64,000 nt of DNA from Proteiniphilum sp. UBA1403 (lineage in GTDB: Bacteria; Bacteroidota; Bacteroidia; Bacteroidales; Dysgonomonadaceae), in the NCBI GenBank assembly GCA_002305715.1, contig DBQD01000018.1, forward strand, positions 1 to 64,000, read 5' to 3'. Under the pieces are notes generated by a model. The model saw nothing but the letters and a program-made list of their open reading frames with translations, was not told the DNA's origin and searched no databases. A program made the translations under genes and the position numbers. Shown piece by piece: positions 43,021-50,591 of the stretch. Numbering within the stretch: the first letter of the stretch is position 1; each line of letters opens with the position of its first letter.

Positions 43021-43812
43021 TTAGGGTTGCTTGCCGATATACGCCAAGATACCACCATCTACGTACAAGATATGTCCGTTCACGAAGTTTGAAGCTTCGG
43101 AAGCCAAGAATACAGCGGGACCGGCGAGGTCTTCGGGTGTACCCCAACGTGCAGCTGGAGTTTTGGCAATGATAAAGGAATCGAACGGATGGCGCGAACC
43201 ATCGGGTTGTTTTTCCCGTAATGGAGCCGTTTGCGGAGTGGCGATATATCCCGGTCCCAAACCATTACACTGGATGTTGTATTCACCATATTCAGAGCAG
43301 ATGTTTTTGGTGAGCATCTTCAAGCCTCCTTTTGCTGCTGCATAAGCCGACACAGTTTCGCGACCCAGTTCGCTCATCATGGAACAGATGTTAATGATCT
43401 TGCCATGTCCCTTTTTGATCATATGGGGGATGACTGCTTTGGATACAATGAAGGGACCATTGAGGTCGATATCGATCACCTGGCGGAATTCAGCTGCTGA
43501 CATCTCATGCATGGGAATACGCTTGATGATGCCCGCATTGTTTACCAGAATATCGATAACCCCTACTTCCTCTGTAATATGTGCAACAAGTTTATTGACA
43601 GCTTCCTCGTTGGTTACGTCGCAAACATAGCCGTGGGCATTGATACCCAATTCTTTGTAAGCAGCAATGCCTTTATCTACCAATGTCTGGTTGATGTCGT
43701 TGAATACGATGGTTGCTCCTGCTTCAGCATAAGCAGTGGCTATGGCAAAACCTATGCCGTAGGATGCACCCGTAACGAGTGCTATTTTCCCTTCTAATGA
43801 AAAATTAATCAT
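43021..43812 (-). CDS. kduD: SDR-family 2-keto-3-deoxygluconate dehydrogenase (KduD-like)
   Basis: Short-chain dehydrogenase of 263 residues. The cofactor motif TGASYGIG is at 14-21, NNAG at 91-94, and the active site is Ser144, Tyr157 and Lys161 (AYAAAKGG). KduD reduces 2,5-diketo-3-deoxygluconate to KDG. Gluconate 5-dehydrogenase is nearly identical in sequence type, but placement 12 bases after kduI favours KduD. The C-terminus ends GGILAYIGKQP, a tail common to this branch. Confidence 0.87.
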   Translation of the reverse strand: MINFSLEGKIALVTGASYGIGFAIATAYAEAGATIVFNDINQTLVDKGIAAYKELGINAHGYVCDVTNEEAVNKLVAHITEEVGVIDILVNNAGIIKRIPMHEMSAAEFRQVIDIDLNGPFIVSKAVIPHMIKKGHGKIINICSMMSELGRETVSAYAAAKGGLKMLTKNICSEYGEYNIQCNGLGPGYIATPQTAPLREKQPDGSRHPFDSFIIAKTPAARWGTPEDLAGPAVFLASEASNFVNGHILYVDGGILAYIGKQP

Positions 43813-43824
43813 TTGATGTTGTTT

Positions 43825-44667
43825 TTATTGAAGTTCCACAATTTTTGAAAAGTCCTGATCCCCATAGTCGAGGTTTTCGCCGGCCATACCCCATATAAAG
43901 GTGTAGTTGCTGGTTGCGGCGGCAGAATGGATAGACCATTCGGGAGAGAGTACAGCCTGATCGCCCTTCATCCAAATATGGCGCGTTTCATCTACTTCTC
44001 CCATGAAATGGCATACAGCCTGATCTTCCGGTACTTCAAAATAGAAATAAGCTTCCATACGGCGGGTGTGAACATGTGCCGGCATGGTGTTCCATACGCT
44101 ACCCGGGGCCAGTTCGGTCATACCCATTTGTAGTTGGCAAGTAGGCAACACTTGGTTTACGATCATCTTGTTGATGTTCCGGTGGTTCGATGTTTCCAGT
44201 GAACCCATTTCGGCCACAACCGCATCGGCTTTAGTCACTTTCTTATCCGGGTAATTGCGATGAGCTGTAGCTGAGTTGAAATAGAATTTAGCCGGTTGAC
44301 TGGCATCATCACTTTCAAAGTAAACCTCTCTGTCACCTGAACCCAGGTAGAGAGCCTCTTTGTAATTAATTTCAAAGACAGTGTCACCCACTTTTACTTT
44401 ACCTTTGCCGCCCACATTGAAAATACCCAATTCGCGGCTACGCAAGAATACAGGTTGTTTCAGTGGATCAATCGCTTCCAGTTGTAACGATTCGTTTACA
44501 GGCATGGCTCCACCCACAATCATGCGGTCGTACATGGAGTAAACCATGTTTACTTCATCTGCGGCAAATAGTTTTTCAATCAGAAAGTCTCTGCGCAAAC
44601 GCTGTGTGTCATAAGACTTTGCATCTTCTGGATGCGCTGCATAGCGAAGTTCGTAATTTGTCTTCAT
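43825..44667 (-). CDS. kduI: 5-keto-4-deoxyuronate isomerase (KduI)
   Basis: Zinc-binding double-cupin isomerase of 280 residues that converts 5-keto-4-deoxyuronate (from unsaturated galacturonate) to 2,5-diketo-3-deoxygluconate. Diagnostic segments are the N-terminal RYAAHPEDAKSYDTQRLRRDF, MVYSMYDRMIVGGAMPV, and the metal-site region MPAHVHTRRMEAYFYFE. Length is normal for the family (about 278). It is the first gene of the operon and has a well-matched promoter overlapped by a palindromic operator. Confidence 0.95.
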   Translation of the reverse strand: MKTNYELRYAAHPEDAKSYDTQRLRRDFLIEKLFAADEVNMVYSMYDRMIVGGAMPVNESLQLEAIDPLKQPVFLRSRELGIFNVGGKGKVKVGDTVFEINYKEALYLGSGDREVYFESDDASQPAKFYFNSATAHRNYPDKKVTKADAVVAEMGSLETSNHRNINKMIVNQVLPTCQLQMGMTELAPGSVWNTMPAHVHTRRMEAYFYFEVPEDQAVCHFMGEVDETRHIWMKGDQAVLSPEWSIHSAAATSNYTFIWGMAGENLDYGDQDFSKIVELQ

Positions 44668-44733
44668 TTTAATTTAGTATTTTATAGTCGTGTTCCTGAA
44701 AAGGAAATAATTGCTAATTTATGTTGTTTTATA

Positions 44734-44747
44734 TGTGCTCGAGCACA
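44734..44747. promoter_or_regulatory. LacI-type operator of the kdu operon
   Basis: TGTGCTCGAGCACA is a perfect 14-bp palindrome with a central CG, the usual design of LacI/GalR-family operators. It overlaps the last two bases of the kduI -7 box and covers the predicted transcription start. A related site lies in the same position before the repressor gene. Confidence 0.8.
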
Positions 44748-44776
44748 AATTTACTAATTATTCCCTTCTAGTCAAA
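44746..44776 (-). promoter_or_regulatory. Promoter of the kduI operon
   Basis: Minus strand: TTTG (44776 to 44773), 19-base spacer, TAAATTTG (44753 to 44746). Both boxes match consensus. The predicted start near 44739 gives a leader of about 70 bases. Confidence 0.8.
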
Positions 44777-45005
44777 GAAAACCTCACTCTTTTCGCATGA
44801 TCCTTTTTTTTATCATATAAATCAGGTAGAGGAACTTGTCGAAACGCTCCAAATTTTAACTATTGCAAGTTGGATTCTGGATAAAAATAGGCTAGAATGC
44901 TCACTTTCTGGCGCATTATTTGCAATGGATTACATCGTGTTTCTCCGTCAATAAGCTCGTCTACTCGTTCTTCAGGTTGCTGTTTTTCGAAGTAAAACGA
45001 ATGAA

Positions 45006-46076
45006 TCAAAACATGATGTTGCCGAAATGTTTGTAAAAGGCTACATTTTCGCGCGTAATAATGTCAAGTTGCACATAGTTTTCCTTTGTCACCGGCTCTT
45101 TTATGATCAGATGCTCTAGTAATGTCTTCATGGCGCAAAAACCCTGATATTCGGGTTCTTGACCAATCAGGTAGTCGATCTGTCCTTTTTTAAGTGCTTC
45201 CACATTGGCGGCAGTTAAGTCCATGCAGACCATTTTGACGCCCTTAATATGATTCGCTTCAATATAATCTGCAATATAATTACCCCGTGAATTTAGTACG
45301 ACAATGGCCGGCACCTCTTTATGAGTCTTAAACAACCGAGACAGATACATCTCATTGTCTTCGGGAGAAGTAACGGAGAATGGTATTGTCAATATCAAGT
45401 TTAAAAACCCGTTTTGTTCAAGAAAATCCGTAAAGCCTTTTTTACGAAGAATAGTTGTGTTGGCACTTTTATCACCGGTTCTCACTGCCTGGAAGATTGC
45501 AATATTGGTGTGAGATGGAATTATAGAAGTGATTAATTTTGCCATCATGTAGCCGCAGACATAATGGTCGGCCGAGAAAAATGCAAGAGGAGAAGTTGAA
45601 TCAATTGTTGAATCCACAAAGACATAAGGTATCTCTTTTTCATCCATCCTCTTGCAGAGATGAATTGTTTCCTCGGGGAAGGTTGGACCAATAATTAAGG
45701 CATCCATGTCGAATTCGGCAATCTTTTCAAATGTCTGACGACAGGAGTATATATCATATTGATTGTATGTAAATACCTGCAAATCGATTTTTACATTTTC
45801 ATATTCCTGCATTGCGTGCCGGATTCCATTGTGAATGCTTTCCCAATATGCACCAATTGATATTTCGGGTGTGGTTACAATAATCTTGTAACGTCGTTTT
45901 AAAGAAATGGCTGAAATATGGATATTGGGCTTGTAATCAACTTTTTCCAATACCTTCTTAACGGCTAAGCGGGCCTTTTCTGATACATTCCCGCGATTGT
46001 GTAATACCCTGTCGACGGTGCCTTTTGAAACACCAGCCATTTTTGCAATATCTATTATTCGGACTCTCTGCTTCAT
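45006..46076 (-). CDS. LacI-family transcriptional repressor
   Basis: Regulator of 356 residues. The N-terminal helix-turn-helix and hinge are typical: RIIDIAKMAGVSKGTVDRVLHNRGNVSEKARLAV then VDYKPN. The rest is a periplasmic-binding-protein-like effector domain, closest in style to the RbsB/GGDEF-free sugar-binding type, with IGPTFPEETIHLC and YFVDSTIDS-like segments. Its gene lies just upstream of the kduI operon on the same strand, and matching operators precede both, so it probably represses the uronate operon and itself. The inducer is likely a pathway intermediate such as KDG or a keto-deoxyuronate (inference). Confidence 0.9.
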   Translation of the reverse strand: MKQRVRIIDIAKMAGVSKGTVDRVLHNRGNVSEKARLAVKKVLEKVDYKPNIHISAISLKRRYKIIVTTPEISIGAYWESIHNGIRHAMQEYENVKIDLQVFTYNQYDIYSCRQTFEKIAEFDMDALIIGPTFPEETIHLCKRMDEKEIPYVFVDSTIDSTSPLAFFSADHYVCGYMMAKLITSIIPSHTNIAIFQAVRTGDKSANTTILRKKGFTDFLEQNGFLNLILTIPFSVTSPEDNEMYLSRLFKTHKEVPAIVVLNSRGNYIADYIEANHIKGVKMVCMDLTAANVEALKKGQIDYLIGQEPEYQGFCAMKTLLEHLIIKEPVTKENYVQLDIITRENVAFYKHFGNIMF

Positions 46077-46130
46077 GAGTGATTCATCAATATATGTATT
46101 CCTCGTACAAAGGTTTATTTATTACAACTC

Positions 46131-46144
46131 TGTGCTCGTACACA
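46131..46144. promoter_or_regulatory. LacI-type operator of the repressor gene
   Basis: TGTGCTCGTACACA differs at two positions from the perfect palindrome before kduI and has the same central CG. It overlaps the -7 box of the repressor promoter in the same register as the kduI site, pointing to autoregulation. Confidence 0.75.
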
Positions 46145-46173
46145 AAGTTACAATTATATTTTATATAGACAAA
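46143..46173 (-). promoter_or_regulatory. Promoter of the LacI-type repressor gene
   Basis: Minus strand: TTTG (46173 to 46170), 19-base spacer, TAACTTTG (46150 to 46143). Both boxes match consensus and the spacer equals that of the kduI promoter. Predicted leader about 60 bases. Confidence 0.78.
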
Positions 46174-46305
46174 AAAAATAGTAAAAGGATTTGCAATTGA
46201 ACCAAAGTAAGTTTACTATTGTAGCATATAGAGTAAATACCTGGAGAGTGATACTGAATAGTTTCAAAATGACTGTAGTGCCCAGTATGTAAGTCGGTTA
46301 AATCG

Positions 46306-46337
46306 AGGGGAACCAGCTGATATATCCTGGTTCCCCT
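46306..46337 (-). terminator. Terminator-like hairpin after the Gfo/Idh/MocA gene
   Basis: An 11-bp perfect stem (AGGGGAACCAG / CTGGTTCCCCT) with a ten-base loop, 75 bases after the stop on the minus strand. The T tract that follows is weak (CGATTTAACC), so efficiency is uncertain. Confidence 0.55.
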
Positions 46338-46411
46338 ATCGATATTACGTGGAAAGTTAAAGGGGTTGGCTAGAAATGATGCTCCATGTACATTGCCAAA
46401 TTAGACATAGA

Positions 46412-47581
46412 TCAGGAGAGTACCCATTTCACCCATTTCGGACTGTCGCTGTAGCCGGACTTGACAACGGTCTCAATAAACTGCATGCCTCTCACTCCGT
46501 CGTTCACATTGGGGAAGTCGAGCATTTCTTCTGTGGGGGTTTCACCATTTTGTAGAGCCTTGACGGTGAGGGCAAAGTTGCGGTAAATATTGGCAAATGC
46601 TTCAATAAATCCTTCGGGATGTCCAGCAGGTGTACGTGTATTCCATTTTGCCAAACCACCCAGATAGGTGTTGTTGCCAATGCGAATAATCTCTTCCGGC
46701 TTGTTGCCCCATGTAACCCTCAGCTCGTTTGGATTTTCCTGTATCCATTGGAAACCTCCTTTTTCGCCATACACACGTATATTTACCTTGTTGGCTTCGC
46801 CGCTGGCTATCTGAGTGGCAGAAAGTAGAGCCTTGGCACCCTGCTCCAGTCGCAAGAAAGCAGTACCATCGTCGTCGATCATTCTACCGGGTACAAATGT
46901 GTTAAGTTCAGCACAGAGCTCCTCCACTTTCAATCCGGTCACATATTCACACAAGTGCCAGGCATGCGTACCAATGTCGCCCATGCAACCAGCTTTACCC
47001 GACAACTGCGGGTCGGTGCGCCATCCTGCATTGTTACCTTCTTGCAGTTCGATGCGTTCAGACAGCCATCCCTGCGGATATTCAACGTACACACGTCTTA
47101 TTTTACCAAGTTCACCGGCAGCAATGCGCGCCTTCATCTCCTTTACTGCGGGGTATCCCGTGTAGACATGTGTCAGCGCCAGTACCAGTCCGGTCTCTTC
47201 AACCTTCTTCTGTAGCTGCAATGCCTCCTCCAGCGAGAAGGTCATCGGCTTGTCCAGTACCACGTGCATGCCCCGCTCCAAGGCCATCATAGCCGGTTCG
47301 AAGTGCTGTTTATTGGGAGTAACAATGCACACAACATTCATTCTTTCCTCTTCGGGTAGTTCCATCTCACGCTCAAACATCTCCTGATAGGAGGCATAGA
47401 TGCGATCATCGGGTAGGGAGTAGGCACGTCCCGATTGAAGAGATCGCTCCGGATTGGAGCTGAAGCAACCGCAAACCAGTTCAATCATGTTTTCCATCAA
47501 TGATGCACGCAAGTGAATGACGCCGATAAATCCATTCAGGCCACCGCCTACCATACCCATTCGTAATCTTCTGTGTTTCAT
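46412..47581 (-). CDS. Gfo/Idh/MocA-family oxidoreductase
   Basis: NAD(P)-dependent dehydrogenase family protein of 389 residues, cytoplasmic (no signal peptide or Tat motif). The Rossmann start is MGMVGGGLNGFIGVIH; the cofactor-site lysine lies in VVLDKPMTFSLEEA (usually EKP in the family), and the second domain has GCMGDIGTHAWHLCEYVTG with the conserved aspartate and histidine. Substrates in the family are sugars or inositols oxidised at a ring carbon. It follows a TIM-barrel isomerase gene by 46 bases; this pairing is common in Bacteroidota and suggests sequential action on one sugar. Confidence 0.88.
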   Translation of the reverse strand: MKHRRLRMGMVGGGLNGFIGVIHLRASLMENMIELVCGCFSSNPERSLQSGRAYSLPDDRIYASYQEMFEREMELPEEERMNVVCIVTPNKQHFEPAMMALERGMHVVLDKPMTFSLEEALQLQKKVEETGLVLALTHVYTGYPAVKEMKARIAAGELGKIRRVYVEYPQGWLSERIELQEGNNAGWRTDPQLSGKAGCMGDIGTHAWHLCEYVTGLKVEELCAELNTFVPGRMIDDDGTAFLRLEQGAKALLSATQIASGEANKVNIRVYGEKGGFQWIQENPNELRVTWGNKPEEIIRIGNNTYLGGLAKWNTRTPAGHPEGFIEAFANIYRNFALTVKALQNGETPTEEMLDFPNVNDGVRGMQFIETVVKSGYSDSPKWVKWVLS

Positions 47582-47627
47582 ATGATTTAAATATATTTAT
47601 ATCCTTCGTTTTTACTTGTGGAGCAAT

Positions 47628-48620
47628 TTATTCTTTCGCAAAGAATGCATCAAAAGCATGTGCAGATGTCTTGAAGTCGATTCTTTTGGTGAATGCACAG
47701 GACTCACGGGCACCCTGTTCGCGATCCATCGCACTGTCTTCCCATTCAATGGAGAGCGGTCCCTGGTAGTTGATTGTGTTCAGTGCACGGATGATTTCCT
47801 CGAAATTGATTTTACCCCTGCCCACACTTCGGAAGTTCCAGTAGCGACGTGGATCACCAAAGGCTACATGTCCGCCAAATACACCCACCTGTTTGGGTGT
47901 GTCACTCCAATAGACATCTTTCATGTGAACGTGAAAAATGCGATCGGGAAACGTGTAGATGAAATCCACATAATCCACTCCCTGATAACCCAAATGACTG
48001 GGATCGTAGTTAAATCCGAATGCTGGATGACGGTTCACAGCCTCCAGTGCGCGACGGGCCGAATAGGTGTCAAATGCAATTTCTGTGGGGTGTACTTCCA
48101 GTGCAAAGCGGACACCTAGTTTTTCAAACTCATCCAATATGGGGGTAAAGCGACGGGCAAATTCTGCATAACCGGCCTCAATCATCTGCTCCGTTACAGG
48201 AGGGAAGGCGTACAGATAATGCCAAATGGGACTGCCAGTGAAACCGACTACCGTGTTTACGCCCAATTCCTTTGCTGCCCTGGCAGTGCGAATCAATTCT
48301 TCAGCCGCACGGTGTCGCACCCCCTCTGGGTCTCCGTCGCCCCAAATATAGTCGGGCAGGATACCCTTGTGCCGCTCATCAATCCGGTCGCACACAGCCT
48401 GTCCCACCAAGTGGGTGGAGATGGTCTTCAATTGTAACCCATATTTTGATAGTAGATTTTTGATACCCTGATAGTAAGCGGGGTCGGTATTGCGCACATC
48501 CAGATGGTTGGGCAATCCTATCTCGATGCCTTCATACCCAAATTCTTTTGCTTTTATGCAAACATCTTCTAGTGTTAAATCTCCCCACTGCAGGGAGTAT
48601 AAGGTGACTAGTCTTGCCAT
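47628..48620 (-). CDS. Xylose isomerase-like TIM-barrel (sugar phosphate isomerase/epimerase) protein
   Basis: AP-endonuclease-2/xylose isomerase-like TIM-barrel protein of 330 residues, without a signal peptide. Expected metal ligands are visible in order: Glu in FALEVHPTE, Asp and His in NYDPSHLGYQG, His in FHVHMKDVYW, and the final Glu in LSIEWEDS. Family members are isomerases, epimerases or dehydratases for sugars, keto-sugars or inositols. The reaction here is unknown. It is transcribed ahead of the Gfo/Idh/MocA gene and likely works with it. A minus-strand TAAATTTG at 48794-48787 is a weak promoter candidate. Confidence 0.87.
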   Translation of the reverse strand: MARLVTLYSLQWGDLTLEDVCIKAKEFGYEGIEIGLPNHLDVRNTDPAYYQGIKNLLSKYGLQLKTISTHLVGQAVCDRIDERHKGILPDYIWGDGDPEGVRHRAAEELIRTARAAKELGVNTVVGFTGSPIWHYLYAFPPVTEQMIEAGYAEFARRFTPILDEFEKLGVRFALEVHPTEIAFDTYSARRALEAVNRHPAFGFNYDPSHLGYQGVDYVDFIYTFPDRIFHVHMKDVYWSDTPKQVGVFGGHVAFGDPRRYWNFRSVGRGKINFEEIIRALNTINYQGPLSIEWEDSAMDREQGARESCAFTKRIDFKTSAHAFDAFFAKE

Positions 48621-48897
48621 GATACGATATTTTATTTATTACCTGTTGGTTAATCCATTTTGAGCCACTCCTGTGAAACAGAACCATTGTGGTTGTTGTG
48701 TATAGGGGTGGAGTATTGAAAAAGCATTCAATTGCTGTATGTTTGTTAGCAAACGCCTCTATTAGCAACATATTGGGCACATTTCACAAATTTAAATATT
48801 TTTCTGATATAGCAGCCGTTTAACGGTACAATTTTTTGCTTTCTGCATCTGCGCATGTTCCCTTCTCCTTGGGTTGGCAGACCATGTTTACTGTCAC

Positions 48898-48918
48898 TGG
48901 AGCAGGAGGGATTCGAAC
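48898..48918 (-). other. tRNA 3'-end fragment
   Basis: On the minus strand the sequence GTTCGAATCCCTCCTGCTCC followed by A reads like the T-loop, 3' T-stem, acceptor 3' strand and discriminator of a tRNA. The matching 5' T-stem, anticodon arm and 5' acceptor strand are absent, so it is a remnant rather than a gene. Confidence 0.5.
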
Positions 48919-49000
48919 ACAATGTTTTTTGTCGTAGTTTTGTTGGGACATACTCCCTACCTTCATGTATGTTTGTCTTATTTTTTATAAGCGATATACA

Positions 49001-49044
49001 GAGGGGTAACAGAGGGGTAACGGAGGGGTAACGGAGGGATACCG
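49001..49044. repeat. Tandem repeat, 4 x 11 bp
   Basis: Units GAGGGGTAACA, GAGGGGTAACG, GAGGGGTAACG and GAGGGATACCG lie head to tail. The array ends seven bases before the stop codon of the minus-strand pectate lyase gene. The unit length equals about one helical turn. Confidence 0.9.
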
Positions 49045-49051
49045 AACCATT

Positions 49052-50566
49052 CTATTCGTATGTCTTTGCGATATCGTGCAGATACACCTCAATATTGTCG
49101 TAGGCTGTACTCAGGTGTCGACCGAAAGCGTCGGCAACAGCCGGATTAAGTCCGTTGTTCTTTTCCCAATGGTCTGGCATTCCATCTCCATCACTGTCAA
49201 CGGGAGGTGTATCGGTTTTAAGTGAAGGCCATGCACTCCAGTCACTCCCGGCAGAGGCTGGCTTCAAGTCCTCCTGGCTATCAATAATCCCAGGCTTTGG
49301 ATAGGGAGAGACGTTCAGGAGACTCAATCCTTTGTAGAGAGGTGCGTCATATTTGATCTCTTCCACCAGTCGTTTGTCGACTTCATCGCGATAAAGACTA
49401 CTTCCGGCCTTTTTCAGTACTATCTCATAAGCCTCAGTTGCGGTATACGTATGGGCTTCTGCTTTGTCGAACTCCTTGTCAGCTAGCAGGTCGTTCAGGC
49501 TCACATGGGGGGCATGTTCCGAAAAAGTGTTGTGCATATGAATACCCAAGCTGTTGTTCGCTGTGACATTGCTGTTACCTTCCAAATAGTTTCCGTGTAG
49601 ATACATCCTTCCATACACCCCTTTAGGTTGATTGTTTTTTCCATCGTCGGCATATGGTTGGATAAGACGATTTCGGTTGCTTGAGGCGGGACCTGGTTTA
49701 TAGTAGTTGTTTACAATGTTGTAGCTTCCCCCTTCGGCACCGTAGACGTTGTTGGCACCCCAATTATAGATTAGGTTATTTCGGAAGTCCACCCGTTCCC
49801 GATCGGGTTGGTTGGAATATCGGCTTCCGCAAAAACGTGGATTGCGACTGTCGTGATGAACAAGTAGGTTGTAAAGAAAGGATGCATTTTTTCCTCCCCA
49901 GATTCCACCATAACCGTGTGCTCCCTTGTTGTGGAGAGAGAGACGAAGACTCTCGGAGAGAATAGACCATTGAAGGGTGAAATTCTCATTGTCGTAGAAG
50001 GAGGCGCACTCGTCGGTGGACCAGCTGATGGAGCAATGGTCGATGATGATATTCTTTCTATTGCGGGACCAGAGTGCATCGTTTTCACCGCTCACTTTTT
50101 GATCGCCCATGCGAAAACGCAGATAGCGAATCACCACATTGTCGGCTTTGATCTCCACTCCATAGTCGGCTAGGGTAATTCCCCTTCCTGGAGCCGATTC
50201 TCCCGCTAGGGTGATGTCTCCATGGTTGATATTGAGGTTGCTGTTTAACCTGATTGTGCCACTCACCTCAAAGAGGATGATTCGGGCACCCGGTTGATTC
50301 ACCGCATAGCGAAGTGAACCGGGCAAGCTGTTGTCGTTGAGTGTGGTTACCTTTATCACTTTGCCACCTCTTCCGCCCGTGGCATACATGCCTCCACCGT
50401 ATGCACCTGGAAAGGCATATGCTTTCTCTGATACCGGATTGGGATAGATATGTTCTCCCGTTTCATTCGGTTTCTCGGGTTCCGGCATTATTTCTTCCTC
50501 ATGGCATGCAACGAGGCTAGCCAAGAAGAAGAGGACAATGAGAGGGGTAATTTTTACACGACGCAT
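49052..50566 (-). CDS. PL1-family pectate lyase lipoprotein
   Basis: Beta-eliminating polygalacturonate lyase, 504 residues, lipoprotein through Cys21 (lipobox LVAC) with the acidic tail EEEIMPEPEKP after it. The right-handed beta-helix carries ARIILFEVSGTIRLN, IIDHCSISWSTDEC and NPRFCGSRYS, motifs shared with PL1 lyases, and YNWGANNVYGAEGGSYN. A calcium-type motif DSDGDGMPDHWEKNNGLNP lies near the C-terminus. It is highly similar along its length to the N-terminal part of the next gene upstream, suggesting a tandem duplication. It is the last gene of the pectin operon. Confidence 0.9.
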   Translation of the reverse strand: MRRVKITPLIVLFFLASLVACHEEEIMPEPEKPNETGEHIYPNPVSEKAYAFPGAYGGGMYATGGRGGKVIKVTTLNDNSLPGSLRYAVNQPGARIILFEVSGTIRLNSNLNINHGDITLAGESAPGRGITLADYGVEIKADNVVIRYLRFRMGDQKVSGENDALWSRNRKNIIIDHCSISWSTDECASFYDNENFTLQWSILSESLRLSLHNKGAHGYGGIWGGKNASFLYNLLVHHDSRNPRFCGSRYSNQPDRERVDFRNNLIYNWGANNVYGAEGGSYNIVNNYYKPGPASSNRNRLIQPYADDGKNNQPKGVYGRMYLHGNYLEGNSNVTANNSLGIHMHNTFSEHAPHVSLNDLLADKEFDKAEAHTYTATEAYEIVLKKAGSSLYRDEVDKRLVEEIKYDAPLYKGLSLLNVSPYPKPGIIDSQEDLKPASAGSDWSAWPSLKTDTPPVDSDGDGMPDHWEKNNGLNPAVADAFGRHLSTAYDNIEVYLHDIAKTYE

Positions 50567-50591
50567 GAATAGGGAATATATTTTCTTCCGA

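Larger units (their letters stand above)
44668..45005. other. 338-base non-coding region between kduI and the LacI-type gene
   Basis: The left part holds the kduI promoter and operator. The remainder, 44780-45005, is AT-rich, contains no convincing ORF, and shows no terminator hairpin for the repressor gene that I could find. Confidence 0.6.
46077..46411. other. 335-base non-coding region before the LacI-type gene
   Basis: Contains the repressor promoter and operator (46131-46173), an additional CTCGTACA half-site at 46102-46109, and the terminator-like hairpin of the oxidoreductase gene at 46306-46337. No ORF with coding character was seen. Confidence 0.6.
48621..49051. other. 431-base non-coding region with repeat and tRNA fragment
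   Basis: Holds no convincing gene. It contains a tRNA 3'-end fragment (48898-48918, minus orientation), a fourfold 11-bp tandem repeat (49001-49044) and a possible -7 box for the isomerase gene at 48787-48794. It separates the pectin SusCD-enzyme operon from the isomerase/oxidoreductase pair. Confidence 0.7.

Noticed and set aside
47616..48119. 167-codon plus-strand open frame
   Set aside because: Antisense to the TIM-barrel gene, whose metal-ligand motifs are intact.
49001..49044. CRISPR array
   Set aside because: Units of 11 bp follow each other directly with no spacers, and no cas genes are present.
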